A stretch of DNA of 64,000 bases from Enterococcus durans NBRC 100479 = LMG 10746 (GTDB taxonomy: Bacteria; Bacillota; Bacilli; Lactobacillales; Enterococcaceae), in NCBI RefSeq assembly GCF_001544215.1, contig NZ_BCQB01000005.1, forward strand, positions 1-64,000, given 5' to 3'. The notes under the pieces were generated by a model, which saw nothing but the letters and a program-made list of their open reading frames with translations, made no database searches and was not told where the DNA came from. Both the position numbers and the translations under genes were made by a program. Below, one piece after another: positions 55,919 through 64,000 of the stretch (positions are counted from its first letter, which is position 1; every line of letters starts with the position of its first letter).

Positions 55919-56272
55919 CTACCTGTATTTAATCTCTGTACCTACATGGAGTTCAGGAAGTTGATGTGGTGATAAATAGATACCATTTGCAATACCACTG
56001 TCTTCCGTATGACTCTCAAAAATCAACGTAACGTGTCCAACAGAAGTCAAATTTTCATTCGCCATCGTTCCCACATAATCGATTGTATATTCTTGCTGAT
56101 CAAAAGAGATCATTCCACCTTTCTTCAATTGAAAGGCTTCTTTTGAACTGATTTCTTGAATAATTGAATAATTCCGCAAGGCAGATGTCGCTGTTTGATC
56201 GAATAGAATCAAGATCGGTTCTTGAACGCTCACTGCTTTGGCGCCAATTTCTTTTATCGTTGCATGAATCAT
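55919..56272 (-). CDS. orphan PTS glucitol/sorbitol EIIA-like protein
   Basis: About 117 residues from the ATG at 56272 (GGGAG upstream). Resembles SrlB/GutA throughout: TIKEIGAKAVSVQEPILILFD at the start, FDQQEYTIDYVGTMANENLTSVGHVTLIF in the middle, and the end LHVGTEIKYR. Where SrlB of E. coli has the His-containing FIHCHGE stretch, this protein reads SIIQEISSKE without His, so it may not accept phosphate. No EIIB/C of this class is nearby. A regulatory or structural paralogue is likely. Confidence 0.78.
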   Translation of the reverse strand: MIHATIKEIGAKAVSVQEPILILFDQTATSALRNYSIIQEISSKEAFQLKKGGMISFDQQEYTIDYVGTMANENLTSVGHVTLIFESHTEDSGIANGIYLSPHQLPELHVGTEIKYR

Positions 56273-56411
56273 AACATTCTCTCCCTCACTACAAAAAAAT
56301 TTCTTTGCGTACAAAACAAGTATAACATATTCTTTTTGTTTAACCGCCATGAATAGTTATGTGCTAAAATAAAAAAAGAAACCTATTTCATAAAATTTCA
56401 GGAGGGATAAA

Positions 56412-57434
56412 ATGATGGAAAAAATCATTTTAGGGACATATACAAGACGTGTCAGTGAAGGAATTTATACAATCAATCTGGATAACGAAAAGGGTGAATT
56501 GACAGGTCTAGAATTAGCAACGAAAGAAAATAGCCCTACTTATTTGACGAAAAGCAAGGCTGGTAATCTTTACACTGTCACAAGTATCGATGGACTAGGC
56601 GGAGCTGGTGCATACGATCATGAATTTCAGTTTTTGAATGCGGTAACAGAATCAGGAGCTCCTTTGTGCTATGTAGCCGTTGATGAAACAAGACAGCTTG
56701 TTTACGGCGCAAATTACCACAAAGGTGAAGTAAATGTTTACCGTATTCTTGAGAATGGTGGATTAGAAGCTACAGATGCAGTGTTTCATCAAGAAGAAAC
56801 TGGTCCGCACAAAAATCAAGACCATGCTCATGTCCACTACACAGACTTGACGCCTGATGATCGATTAGTTGTTTGTGATCTGGGAACAGATCGTGTCTAT
56901 ACGTACGATGTGTCAAAAGAAGGAAAATTGACTGTTGTGGCTGAATTCGTTGCAGAACCCGGAACTGGCCCACGTCATCTTGTTTTTCATCCGACAAATC
57001 AAAAGATTGCTTATTTATTTGGCGAATTAGATAGTACAGTCCGCGTACTACAATATGATGCAGCACACGGAAGCTTTACTGAAAAACAAAAAATCAGTAC
57101 TTTACCCGAAGATTTCCAAGGAGAAAACGGTGGCGCTGCGATCCGTATCTCTAAAGATGGCAATTATGTCTATGCTTCAAATCGTGGGCATAATTCAATT
57201 GCGGTGTTTGCTGTTTCGCCTGATGAGTACACCTTAGAAAACATTCAAATCATTTCAACTGAAGGGGATTTTCCAAGAGATTTTGCACTGGATCCAGAGA
57301 ATAACTATCTAGTATGTGCAAACCAAAACACGGATAATCTTACTCTTTATTCTCGTGATGCAGCTACTGGTTTACTGTCAGTACGCCAAAAAGATATTTA
57401 TGCGCCAGAATGTGTCTGCGTTTATTTTGACTGA
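56412..57434 (+). CDS. lactonase family protein (6-phosphogluconolactonase type)
   Basis: A 340-residue seven-bladed beta-propeller of the YkgB/Pgl family: the N-terminal LGTYTRRVSEGIYTINLD, HKNQDHAHVHYTDLTPDDR and GTGPRHLVFHP segments, and the C-terminal ANQNTDNLTLYSRD. Hydrolyses 6-phosphogluconolactone in the pentose pathway in E. coli; here by homology only. GGAGGGATAAA precedes ATG. A 53-codon gene follows 15 bases later. Confidence 0.87.
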   Translation: MMEKIILGTYTRRVSEGIYTINLDNEKGELTGLELATKENSPTYLTKSKAGNLYTVTSIDGLGGAGAYDHEFQFLNAVTESGAPLCYVAVDETRQLVYGANYHKGEVNVYRILENGGLEATDAVFHQEETGPHKNQDHAHVHYTDLTPDDRLVVCDLGTDRVYTYDVSKEGKLTVVAEFVAEPGTGPRHLVFHPTNQKIAYLFGELDSTVRVLQYDAAHGSFTEKQKISTLPEDFQGENGGAAIRISKDGNYVYASNRGHNSIAVFAVSPDEYTLENIQIISTEGDFPRDFALDPENNYLVCANQNTDNLTLYSRDAATGLLSVRQKDIYAPECVCVYFD

Positions 57435-57449
57435 TCATGGAGGAACGAA

Positions 57450-57611
57450 ATGGATAAAGAAGAAGTTTTAGATCGTCTACGAGAAGACTTGGAGATTCCT
57501 TTTTTTCAAGGAAAACTTGAGGACAAAGTCTACAGTGAAGAAGACTATCAGAAAATAAAAAATGATTTGATCAAGTATTTTGATGATTATGTAAGAAATG
57601 TGGAAAATTAA
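57450..57611 (+). CDS. 53-residue acidic protein downstream of the lactonase gene
   Basis: ATG at 57450 follows GGAGG with a six-base spacer. The product starts MDKEEVLDRLREDLEIPFFQ and is rich in Asp, Glu and Lys, with predicted helices. It probably shares the lactonase transcript. I do not recognise it. The signals (ribosome site, spacing, charge pattern) make it credible despite the short length. A terminator follows. Confidence 0.65.
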   Translation: MDKEEVLDRLREDLEIPFFQGKLEDKVYSEEDYQKIKNDLIKYFDDYVRNVEN

Positions 57612-57654
57612 AAAAGCGTGTTGATTTGAGTCACACTGAATCAAAACCATAATT

Positions 57655-57703
57655 AAAACGAACGGGGATGGTCCTTTTTACTGCTTGGGGCCATCCTTGT
57701 TTT
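57655..57703 (+). terminator. terminator after the lactonase operon
   Basis: AAAACGAACGGGGATGG pairs with CCATCC..TTGTTTT around a loop. The rest of 57612-57964 is AT-rich, with one further palindrome. Confidence 0.7.
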
Positions 57704-57874
57704 GAATTCAAGATATCCCACATACGTTCTTTGTTCTTCCTTCTTTTCGTGTAGTTTTTTATCCTTGAACAATACTAAAAACTACAAGCCCGTTGTCATT
57801 GAGAACTTCTACAACATTCGCCGTTTTTTCATTTGATTTCTTTCAATAGCAAGCACTAGAAATAGCCCCTGTGA

Positions 57875-57932
57875 AAATAAGAAGACAACCACAAGAATCT
57901 ACTGTTCGATTTCTGTGGTTGTCTTCTTATTT
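57875..57932 (-). terminator. long hairpin downstream of the cysteine desulfurase gene
   Basis: AATAAGAAGACAACCACA.GAA and TTCTGTGGTTGTCTTCTTATT form a 21-bp stem with one bulge. The bases after it (TTCTCAGAGTTGGATAC) resemble the right part of the interspersed repeat, so this may be a remodelled repeat copy. Confidence 0.65.
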
Positions 57933-57964
57933 CTCAGAGTTGGATACTTTTTCGAACACGCTCT

Positions 57965-59098
57965 TTACTTGATAGCACCGACTAGTTGCTGAATAAATTT
58001 TTGAATGTCTTCTTTCGTGTTACCATAACCAAAGCTGATCCGAATCGATTCTTTCAAGATTGGTGTGTCTTTTCCGTACATTGCTTCTAATACATGGGAA
58101 GGTTCGATATTCCCTGCTGTACAAGCTGACCCAGTGGAAATAGCGATACCGTTAAGGTCTAATTTCATTAACAGCAAATCATTTACGACCCCTGGCAAAC
58201 GAAGGTTCAGCACGTGAGGCAATTTATTTTCTAGGTCCCCGTTTACTTGAACATCAATCCCTTGTTTTTCTAATTCCTCTAAAATCATTTGTTGGAATCC
58301 CGCGTATTTTTCACTTCTCGCTTCACGTTCTTCAACCGTTAGAAGTTCCGCTGCTTTTGCCATTCCCCAGATTCCTGCAAGATTTTCTGTTCCAGCACGG
58401 CGTTTTTCTTCTTGTTCACCACCTAGAAGCATTGCGGGAATATTGACCCCATCTTTCTTATATAAAAAGCCGACCCCTTTAGGTCCATTGATTTTATGCG
58501 CTGAAACGCTTAGTAGATCAATACCTAGATCTTTGGGATGGATCGTTTGGTTGCCATAAGCTTGGACTGCATCGGTATGGAAATAAGCAGGATGCTCGCG
58601 CAGTCTTTCTCCGATCTCCTTGATTGGCATCAAGTTCCCGATCTCATTGTTCCCGTACATGATCGAAACTAGGATCGTATCTTCTCTTAAGGCTTGTTCA
58701 AAGTCTTCCAATGAAATATTTCCTTTTTCATCTACAGGTAAATATGTAACCTCAAATCCTTTTGTTTCTAAATACTTCATCGCATTCAAAACTGCAGGAT
58801 GTTCGATGGCTGTAGTGATCAGGTGCTTGCCTTCCGCTTTTCTTGAAAAAGCTGTTTCTAGGATTGCCGTATTATCTCCTTCTGTTCCACCGCTGTTAAA
58901 AATGATTTCATGGTCATTCACCTGCAAAGTATCCGCAATGATTTGTCTAGCGGTCTCTAATTTTTCGTGCGCCAAGCGACCAAAGCCATGGATACTTGAC
59001 GGATTTCCGAATGTTTCTTGCATGATCATAGTCATTTCAGTGATTACTTGTGGATGCATCGGTGTGGTCGCCGCATGATCCAAATAAATTTTTTCCAA
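57965..59098 (-). CDS. cysteine desulfurase (NifS/IscS family)
   Basis: PLP enzyme taking sulfur from cysteine for tRNA thiolation or Fe-S clusters. The 377-residue protein has the PLP lysine in SVSAHKINGPKGVGFLY (about residue 203), the N-terminal LDHAATTPMHP, and the persulfide cysteine in STGSACTAGNIEPSHVL (about residue 325). The sequence matches the class (YrvO-like) that in Firmicutes usually sits beside mnmA; mnmA is not adjacent here. Complete. Confidence 0.9.
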   Translation of the reverse strand: MEKIYLDHAATTPMHPQVITEMTMIMQETFGNPSSIHGFGRLAHEKLETARQIIADTLQVNDHEIIFNSGGTEGDNTAILETAFSRKAEGKHLITTAIEHPAVLNAMKYLETKGFEVTYLPVDEKGNISLEDFEQALREDTILVSIMYGNNEIGNLMPIKEIGERLREHPAYFHTDAVQAYGNQTIHPKDLGIDLLSVSAHKINGPKGVGFLYKKDGVNIPAMLLGGEQEEKRRAGTENLAGIWGMAKAAELLTVEEREARSEKYAGFQQMILEELEKQGIDVQVNGDLENKLPHVLNLRLPGVVNDLLLMKLDLNGIAISTGSACTAGNIEPSHVLEAMYGKDTPILKESIRISFGYGNTKEDIQKFIQQLVGAIK

Positions 59099-59239
59099 CT
59101 TTTTTCATCCCTTCCAGATATAACTAGGCACATTCTAGCACAGAATATCAAAGTTACCAAAAATAAAAAATAAATTCGCTCAACTGCTTACTAAGTAGAA
59201 GCTAGTTGGGCGAATTTCTATTTGTCCTATCGCTAACGA

Positions 59240-60214
59240 TTAATCAAACTCTTTTTCTTCTAGACGGAACAATGGACTCATTGGTGTATTTTCGTGGATA
59301 CGTTTTACCGCTTCTCCCATCAATTCAGAGCATGTAACGATCGTCAAGTTTTCTGGATGACGATCTTCAGTTGTGAAGACAGAATCAGTGATACAAATAT
59401 CTTTGATTGGCGCTTCATCTAAGATTGGTTTCGCAGGAACAGATAATAATCCATGAGATGCACAAGCATAAACATCTTTCGCACCATTTTCTTTCAATAC
59501 ATTCGCTGCACGGGCAAATGTCGCACCAGTATTAAGGATATCATCTACCATGATACATGTTTTTCCTTGTACGTTCCCGATCACATAACCGCTATTCACA
59601 TCAGCATCATCTGCGTGGTCTACGATTGCCAGTGTACTATCCAGATATTCAGAAAGGCTTCTAGCACGTTGGACACCACTATTTTTTGGTGAAACAACAA
59701 CAATATCATCCCCCGTCAAACCAAGTTGACGATAATAATGAGCAAACAAAGGCATTGTAAATAAATTATCAACAGGGATATCGAAAAATCCTTGTACTTG
59801 GACAGTGTGTAGATCCAAAGTCAACACACGAGTTGCACCAGCTTCTTCAATTAGATTAGCAATCAATTTCGCTGTGATTGGTTCGTGTGGTTTTGCTGTG
59901 CGGTCTTGTCTTGCATACCCATAATAAGGTAGTACGACATTGATCGTTTTGGCGCTTGCACGTTTCATCGCATCGATCATGATCAATAATTCGAGATAGT
60001 GATCATTTACAGGCGCATTGGTTGACTGTACGATGTACACATGATCGCCACGGATACTTTCTTCAATATTGATCGAAATTTCACCATCACTAAATTGTTT
60101 TACGACACTTTTTCCTAGTTCTGTCCCAAAGACCTTCGCAATTTTTTCTGCTAATGGACGATTCCCATTCAAACTAAAGATTTTCAACGTGTCATCCTGA
60201 TACTTTTTACTCAT
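59240..60214 (-). CDS. prs: ribose-phosphate pyrophosphokinase
   Basis: Makes PRPP from ribose 5-phosphate and ATP. About 324 residues from the ATG at 60214 (GGGGAGGA upstream). The N-terminal [14 protein letters not shown], the flexible-loop region [18 protein letters not shown] (about 102-119) and the PRPP-binding motif [18 protein letters not shown] (about 219-236) are intact. It follows the papain-like gene after a short gap. Confidence 0.96.
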   Translation of the reverse strand: MSKKYQDDTLKIFSLNGNRPLAEKIAKVFGTELGKSVVKQFSDGEISINIEESIRGDHVYIVQSTNAPVNDHYLELLIMIDAMKRASAKTINVVLPYYGYARQDRTAKPHEPITAKLIANLIEEAGATRVLTLDLHTVQVQGFFDIPVDNLFTMPLFAHYYRQLGLTGDDIVVVSPKNSGVQRARSLSEYLDSTLAIVDHADDADVNSGYVIGNVQGKTCIMVDDILNTGATFARAANVLKENGAKDVYACASHGLLSVPAKPILDEAPIKDICITDSVFTTEDRHPENLTIVTCSELMGEAVKRIHENTPMSPLFRLEEKEFD

Positions 60215-60292
60215 GTAGTCCTCCCCAAACTTCTCTATTCTTCGATAGTTTAACATACTTTGCCAATATTTTCTGGTAATTTCTGCAAATAA

Positions 60293-61150
60293 TTACGGAA
60301 GGGAGACTGTTCCATTTCCCCAACTTGCAGGAATTATTCGTTGATAATCTCCCCAATTATCGTGGACTTTATAAAAACGTTCACCAGAGGCAGATTCATA
60401 ATACGCATATGCTGTCACCCAATGATTGCCATAAGGACTGCCAAGTATTTTCAAAATCCCAACCATCACTGGTTTTCCTTGATGGATTCTTTTGGTGGCC
60501 CGCTGCCAAGAACCGATGATCGTATTTCTAGCAGAAAAAGGATTGCCTGTTTTTTTCAAGAATCTCGATAGCCCACCACTTACTTGAAGTGGAATGGTCG
60601 GTAATCCTAAAGGCTGGATCATTTTTTTCAATTCACTGCTGAGGGGCTCATCTATCTGTGATCCTTTTTTTCGAATCTCTTCAGGAAGTGATAACTCATC
60701 GCGAAAGTCTTGATAATAAGCAAGTAAAACAGTTGCTGCATAAGTTCCGCAAAGATAGCCCGAAGGTGTGCGCCATTTTTTATAAGAAGCGAAACGTTTT
60801 GCGGGTAACCCCACCCAACAATCGAGCAGATATGCTTTGCCTTTTTTTGTTCGATTCCATTCCAGTGCTTTTTCTAGCAAATCATTTTCTTCAGAAAAAC
60901 AACTTGTCTTTTCTGCCATCGCAGTAAAAATGGTCGAACGCCCAATAGCATCAACGTACGTATCTTCTGTCGGGCAATACTCTACTGGCTTTCCAGTCTG
61001 ATCAACAATAAGATAGCTTTCATTCTCAAAAATCATGGCTAGATACACCTGTCCCTGATCCGTGAGCAACTTTTCTGTCGCCGCCACGCTCTTTGCTTCA
61101 CCATCTATTATAAGATACGCAGATCGTTCGACTTTATTTTTCAAGCTCAA
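60293..61150 (-). CDS. papain-like (C39-type) cysteine peptidase-like protein, cytoplasmic
   Basis: A 285-residue protein without signal peptide or membrane span. A likely catalytic triad is seen in the right order: Cys in SGYLCGTYAATVLLAYYQD (about residue 134), His in GNHWVTAYAYYE (about 244) and Asn in KVHDNWGDY (about 263). The N-terminal 120 residues form a separate domain (SAYLIIDGEAKSVAATEKLL). C39-like folds occur in bacteriocin processing peptidases and in other thiol enzymes; no partner peptide gene is visible nearby. Function unproven. Confidence 0.65.
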   Translation of the reverse strand: MSLKNKVERSAYLIIDGEAKSVAATEKLLTDQGQVYLAMIFENESYLIVDQTGKPVEYCPTEDTYVDAIGRSTIFTAMAEKTSCFSEENDLLEKALEWNRTKKGKAYLLDCWVGLPAKRFASYKKWRTPSGYLCGTYAATVLLAYYQDFRDELSLPEEIRKKGSQIDEPLSSELKKMIQPLGLPTIPLQVSGGLSRFLKKTGNPFSARNTIIGSWQRATKRIHQGKPVMVGILKILGSPYGNHWVTAYAYYESASGERFYKVHDNWGDYQRIIPASWGNGTVSLP

Positions 61151-61331
61151 TCACCTCCGTTTCTTTCATTATAAGGGAAATAGGGGCAAAAACAAATCAG
61201 TTTGACTAGGGAACAGTGCCTTCTCTTTTCATAGAAATCCCCATTATTTCTAAACTTCTATTCCTTTCCATTGTTTATTCAGTGATTTTATACGATAATA
61301 AAAACATTAAATAAAAAGGAGCGATGAGTAA

Positions 61332-63239
61332 ATGAACAAAGAACTTTTAAAACAAGATTTTTATGAAGCAGTAAATGAAGAATGGCTCAAAACTGCCAAA
61401 ATACCAGCGGATAAACCCGTTACTGGCGGATTCCAAGAATTGGTTGTTGGGATCGATGACCTATTAATGAATGAAATTGACGAATTACTCGCACACCCCG
61501 AGTTCGTTCCATCTGAAAAAATGGCTCATTTTCTTCGCTTTTACCAAATTGCAAATGATTATGATAGAAGAAATCAATTAGCAGAAAAACCATTACTTCC
61601 ACTGCTTGAACGTATTGAAAAAATCAACTCATTTGATGCATTGAACCAACAACTTCCAGAATGGGTACTTGATAGTTTACCCCTCCCATTTTCACTTGAC
61701 GTAGATGCGGATATGAAAAATGCACAAACAAATGCCTTTTTTGCTTATCCACCTTCTTTATTCTTACCTGATAAAACATATTACGCACCAGAACATCCAA
61801 ATGGTGCAGAACTATTAAACGTGTTCTTTGATATGATGGTCCAATTATTGGAGCTTTCTGGAAAAGATAAAGGTCAAGCTGAAGCAATCGTCGAACAAGC
61901 CATTCAATTCGATAAACTGATTGCTCCTCATGTAAAAAGTGCGGAAGAAAATGCGGACTACAGTAAAATGTACAATCCTCAATCATTTGAAGAATTTATT
62001 GGTCATACGGCTACGATCGATTTAAAAAAACTATCTGTTGGCTTACTTGGAACAACACCAGATAAAGTCATCGTGACTGATCCAGGATATTTTGACCATT
62101 TAGCTGAACTATTAACGACTGAACATTTTCCACTGATCAAAAGTTGGATGATCGTGCGAACGGTTCGCTCTTTAAGCAGCTATTTATCAGAAGAATTCAG
62201 ACAAGTCAGCGGCATTTTTTCTCGTACACTTTCCGGTACCGAAGAAGCAATGGCACCAAAGAAAGCTGCGTACTATTTGGCTTCTGGACAATTTGACCAA
62301 GTCGTTGGTGACTATTATGGGAAAAAATATTTTGGTGAGATTGCTAAAAAAGACGTAGAGAATATGATCAAAGAAATGATTCGTGTGTATAAAAAACGTC
62401 TAGAAGAAAATAGCTGGCTTAGTCAAGCAACCAAAGAAAAAGCTATAATCAAACTAGATAAATTAGGTGTTCAAGTTGGTTATCCTGAGAGCATCCCCGC
62501 TCGTTTCGATGCATATAAAACAGTCACTGCAGAAGACGGCGGCACACTACTCTCCAATGCCTTAGCTTTTAGTAAAATCGAAGCTAAAGATCGTTTTAGC
62601 AAATGGAATAAACCTGTTGATCGTTCAGAGTGGGAAATGAGTGCAGATACTGTGAATGCTTACTATCACCCATTTAGAAATGTCATTGTTTTCCCTGCGG
62701 CTATCTTACAAGCCCCATTCTACAGTTTAGAACAATCAAGTTCCGCAAACTTTGGTGGGATCGGCGCAGTGATCGCCCATGAAATTTCACACGCTTTTGA
62801 TAACAACGGTGCCAAGTTCGATGAATTTGGTAATTTAAATAATTGGTGGACAGAAGAAGATCTGGAACAATTCCAAAATAAAGCCCAAGCAATGATTGAT
62901 GAATTTGACGGTTTATCACTTGCAGATGCCACTGTGAATGGAAAGTTGACCGTTTCTGAAAATATCGCTGATGCTGGTGGTTTAAGTTGTGCTTTAGAAG
63001 CTGCTAAATCTGAAAAAGATTTTTCATTTGAAGAATTTTTTGTCAGCTGGGCAACGATCTGGCGTACAAAAGCCAAAAAAGAATACCAACAATTACTTTT
63101 ACAAATCGATGTCCATGCACCAGCTAAGCTAAGAGCCAATGTCCAACTACAAAACATTGATGAATTTTATGAAACTTTTGGAATCACTGAACAAGATGAA
63201 ATGTACCAAAAACCAGAAAAACGCGTGCATATTTGGTAA
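61332..63239 (+). CDS. pepO: M13 family neutral endopeptidase
   Basis: Zinc endopeptidase of 635 residues. HExxH is in GAVIAHEISHAFDNNGAKFD (about residue 480), the third ligand in LTVSENIADAGGL (about 540). The upstream NAYYHPFRNVIVFPAAIL substrate-site motif and the C terminus KRVHIW (CxxW-type end lacking Cys, as in PepO of lactic acid bacteria) are typical. No signal peptide, so cytoplasmic. AAAGGAG precedes ATG. Complete, monocistronic. Confidence 0.94.
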   Translation: MNKELLKQDFYEAVNEEWLKTAKIPADKPVTGGFQELVVGIDDLLMNEIDELLAHPEFVPSEKMAHFLRFYQIANDYDRRNQLAEKPLLPLLERIEKINSFDALNQQLPEWVLDSLPLPFSLDVDADMKNAQTNAFFAYPPSLFLPDKTYYAPEHPNGAELLNVFFDMMVQLLELSGKDKGQAEAIVEQAIQFDKLIAPHVKSAEENADYSKMYNPQSFEEFIGHTATIDLKKLSVGLLGTTPDKVIVTDPGYFDHLAELLTTEHFPLIKSWMIVRTVRSLSSYLSEEFRQVSGIFSRTLSGTEEAMAPKKAAYYLASGQFDQVVGDYYGKKYFGEIAKKDVENMIKEMIRVYKKRLEENSWLSQATKEKAIIKLDKLGVQVGYPESIPARFDAYKTVTAEDGGTLLSNALAFSKIEAKDRFSKWNKPVDRSEWEMSADTVNAYYHPFRNVIVFPAAILQAPFYSLEQSSSANFGGIGAVIAHEISHAFDNNGAKFDEFGNLNNWWTEEDLEQFQNKAQAMIDEFDGLSLADATVNGKLTVSENIADAGGLSCALEAAKSEKDFSFEEFFVSWATIWRTKAKKEYQQLLLQIDVHAPAKLRANVQLQNIDEFYETFGITEQDEMYQKPEKRVHIW

Positions 63240-63266
63240 AATGGTGAACAACATGCCTTGACCAAA

Positions 63267-63317
63267 AAGAGAACGAGGGACAAAAGTATTCTGTACTTTT
63301 GCCCTCGTTCTCTTTTT
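63267..63317. terminator. bidirectional terminator between pepO and the LPXTG gene
   Basis: AAGAGAACGAGGGACAAAAG and its complement CTTTTGCCCTCGTTCTCTT enclose a short loop, with one bulged base, and T6 follows. The GGGACAAAAG core matches the repeat-family hairpins. Confidence 0.85.
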
Positions 63318-63349
63318 TAACAAATTTTATTTTTTCAAAGTTATTCGTA

Positions 63350-64000
63350 TCATGCTTTCTTTTTTTTCATTGTCATGTAAAGCACGACTGCACAAATGAG
63401 CGTTACGCCCAATGCTGTGATGAAGTAATTCGTTTTTTCACCAGTAGTTGGCAATTTATTTTTGTCTGTTTCATTTTCTTTAGATTGCCCTGTCTCTTTC
63501 CCTTTATCTGATTCATCGGTAGTTGATTCTGTTGTTTTTCCTGCTAAGCTATTGATTTTTTTCTCTTGACTTACTCTATCAGCGTGCTTGATCCATGTCA
63601 TTCCATCAAATATTTCTGTACGGTACCACACAGAAAGAACATATGCCCCCTGCCTAGGCGCAGATATTGTAGCGAGTGAATCCGAAAAAGCTCCGGACAT
63701 ACCAGCTTCATCGATACGCCATTCAACAGGAAAGTAACGCATGTCGCCTTTAACTGCTTCTAACGGATCCGCTGGAGCAAAATCAGCTACCCACACTGTA
63801 AATGGTTTCTGTTCTGTAATATGTTTCTCCGCTTCTTCTCGTATCCCATTGGCTTCTTTTATGATAATGGGATTGTTCTCTTCTGTCGGCTGTGTCTGAT
63901 TTGGTTCGCGCTCCTTTTCCAGTTCAACTACTGGATAATCCGAGAATGGTGAACTTGTTTCGTCCAAAATAGCTCCCACAGAAAGAGGAACACCGTTGTT
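63350..64000 (-). CDS. LPXTG cell-wall surface protein, C-terminal part (cut by window edge)
   Basis: The frame is open to the right edge, so the N terminus lies outside. The visible 216 codons contain a folded region (FTVWVADFAPADPLEAVK, ATISAPRQGAYVLSVWYRTEIFDGM), a Lys/Glu/Thr-rich spacer, then the sortase signal LPTTGE, a hydrophobic helix (TALGVTLICAVVLYMTM) and a KKKKA tail. It is therefore a sortase-anchored protein. The GTG at 63979 inside the frame is not needed as a start. No specific adhesin family is recognised. Confidence 0.82.
   Translation of the reverse strand, partial: NNGVPLSVGAILDETSSPFSDYPVVELEKEREPNQTQPTEENNPIIIKEANGIREEAEKHITEQKPFTVWVADFAPADPLEAVKGDMRYFPVEWRIDEAGMSGAFSDSLATISAPRQGAYVLSVWYRTEIFDGMTWIKHADRVSQEKKINSLAGKTTESTTDESDKGKETGQSKENETDKNKLPTTGEKTNYFITALGVTLICAVVLYMTMKKKKA

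Noticed and set aside
63299-63511. 70-codon plus-strand frame at the end of the window
   Set aside because: Complement of the LPXTG anchor region and terminator; no start signals.

Overview
The window is a low-GC Firmicutes chromosome segment, most likely Enterococcus and probably the E. faecium / E. hirae / E. durans / E. mundtii group. The support is the gene content and protein character (MurT/GatD, an EfrAB-like exporter, an AzoA-like azoreductase, PepO, LPXTG surface proteins, a methionine T-box ahead of metNIQ), strong AGGAGG ribosome binding sites and frequent TTG/GTG starts. Species assignment is inference; no rRNA is present.

Layout. 1-5 kb: methionine ABC importer metNIQ under a Met T-box, then a GcvH-like protein, an ArsC/Spx-like protein and RodA. 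5-9 kb: a LysR regulator divergent from two membrane exporters (TDT/SLAC1 family and YeiH family), which together look like a sulfur-oxyanion or small-anion export cassette, followed by repeat-rich intergenic DNA. 9-15 kb: Ogt, a GT2 glycosyltransferase, and a malX/malY-like PTS plus C-S lyase operon with an RpiR regulator and a cre-like site. 15-23 kb: tRNA-Thr with a decayed ORF at its 3' side, upp, a broken esterase gene, glyA, ywlC/tsaC, a dense cluster of DnaA-box-like 9-mers, prmC, prfA and tdk. 23-30 kb: signal peptidase, a membrane/secreted protein pair, queH, ktrB, and murT-gatD, which amidates lipid II.

30.5-43.6 kb is the most unusual part: one long minus-strand gene block encoding the core of a Gram-positive type IV secretion channel (a Maff2/VirB2-like small protein, VirB6-like, PrgI/VirB3-like, VirB4-like ATPase, a muramidase plus NlpC/P60 cell-wall hydrolase, a VirB8-like protein, and an unknown single-pass protein). 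It is led by two large surface proteins: a thioester-domain LPXTG adhesin and an Ig-like-repeat protein. No relaxase, VirD4 coupling protein or integrase is visible. At least four members carry inactivating lesions: an in-frame TAA in the adhesin, a frameshift in the Ig-like protein, a T9 homopolymer frameshift in the hydrolase, and Lys in place of the Walker B catalytic Glu in VirB4. It reads as a domesticated or decaying secretion locus, or as a phase-variable one if the homopolymer is switchable.

43.6-64 kb: ribose operon rbsK-rbsD-rbsU with a clear promoter/operator, manA, a beta-lactamase-family serine hydrolase, a nonsense-disrupted glyoxalase-family gene, an EfrAB-like heterodimeric ABC exporter with a TetR regulator and two tandem 15-bp operators facing an azoreductase, an AI-2E family permease, an orphan GutA-like PTS protein lacking the expected His region, a lactonase, a 53-codon gene, a cysteine desulfurase, prs, a papain-like protein, pepO, and the 3' part of an LPXTG protein cut by the window edge.

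An interspersed repeat of about 165-170 bp, carrying terminal GGGACA-type hairpins, occurs in at least five recognisable copies, with several diverged or partial ones. It fills most long intergenic gaps.
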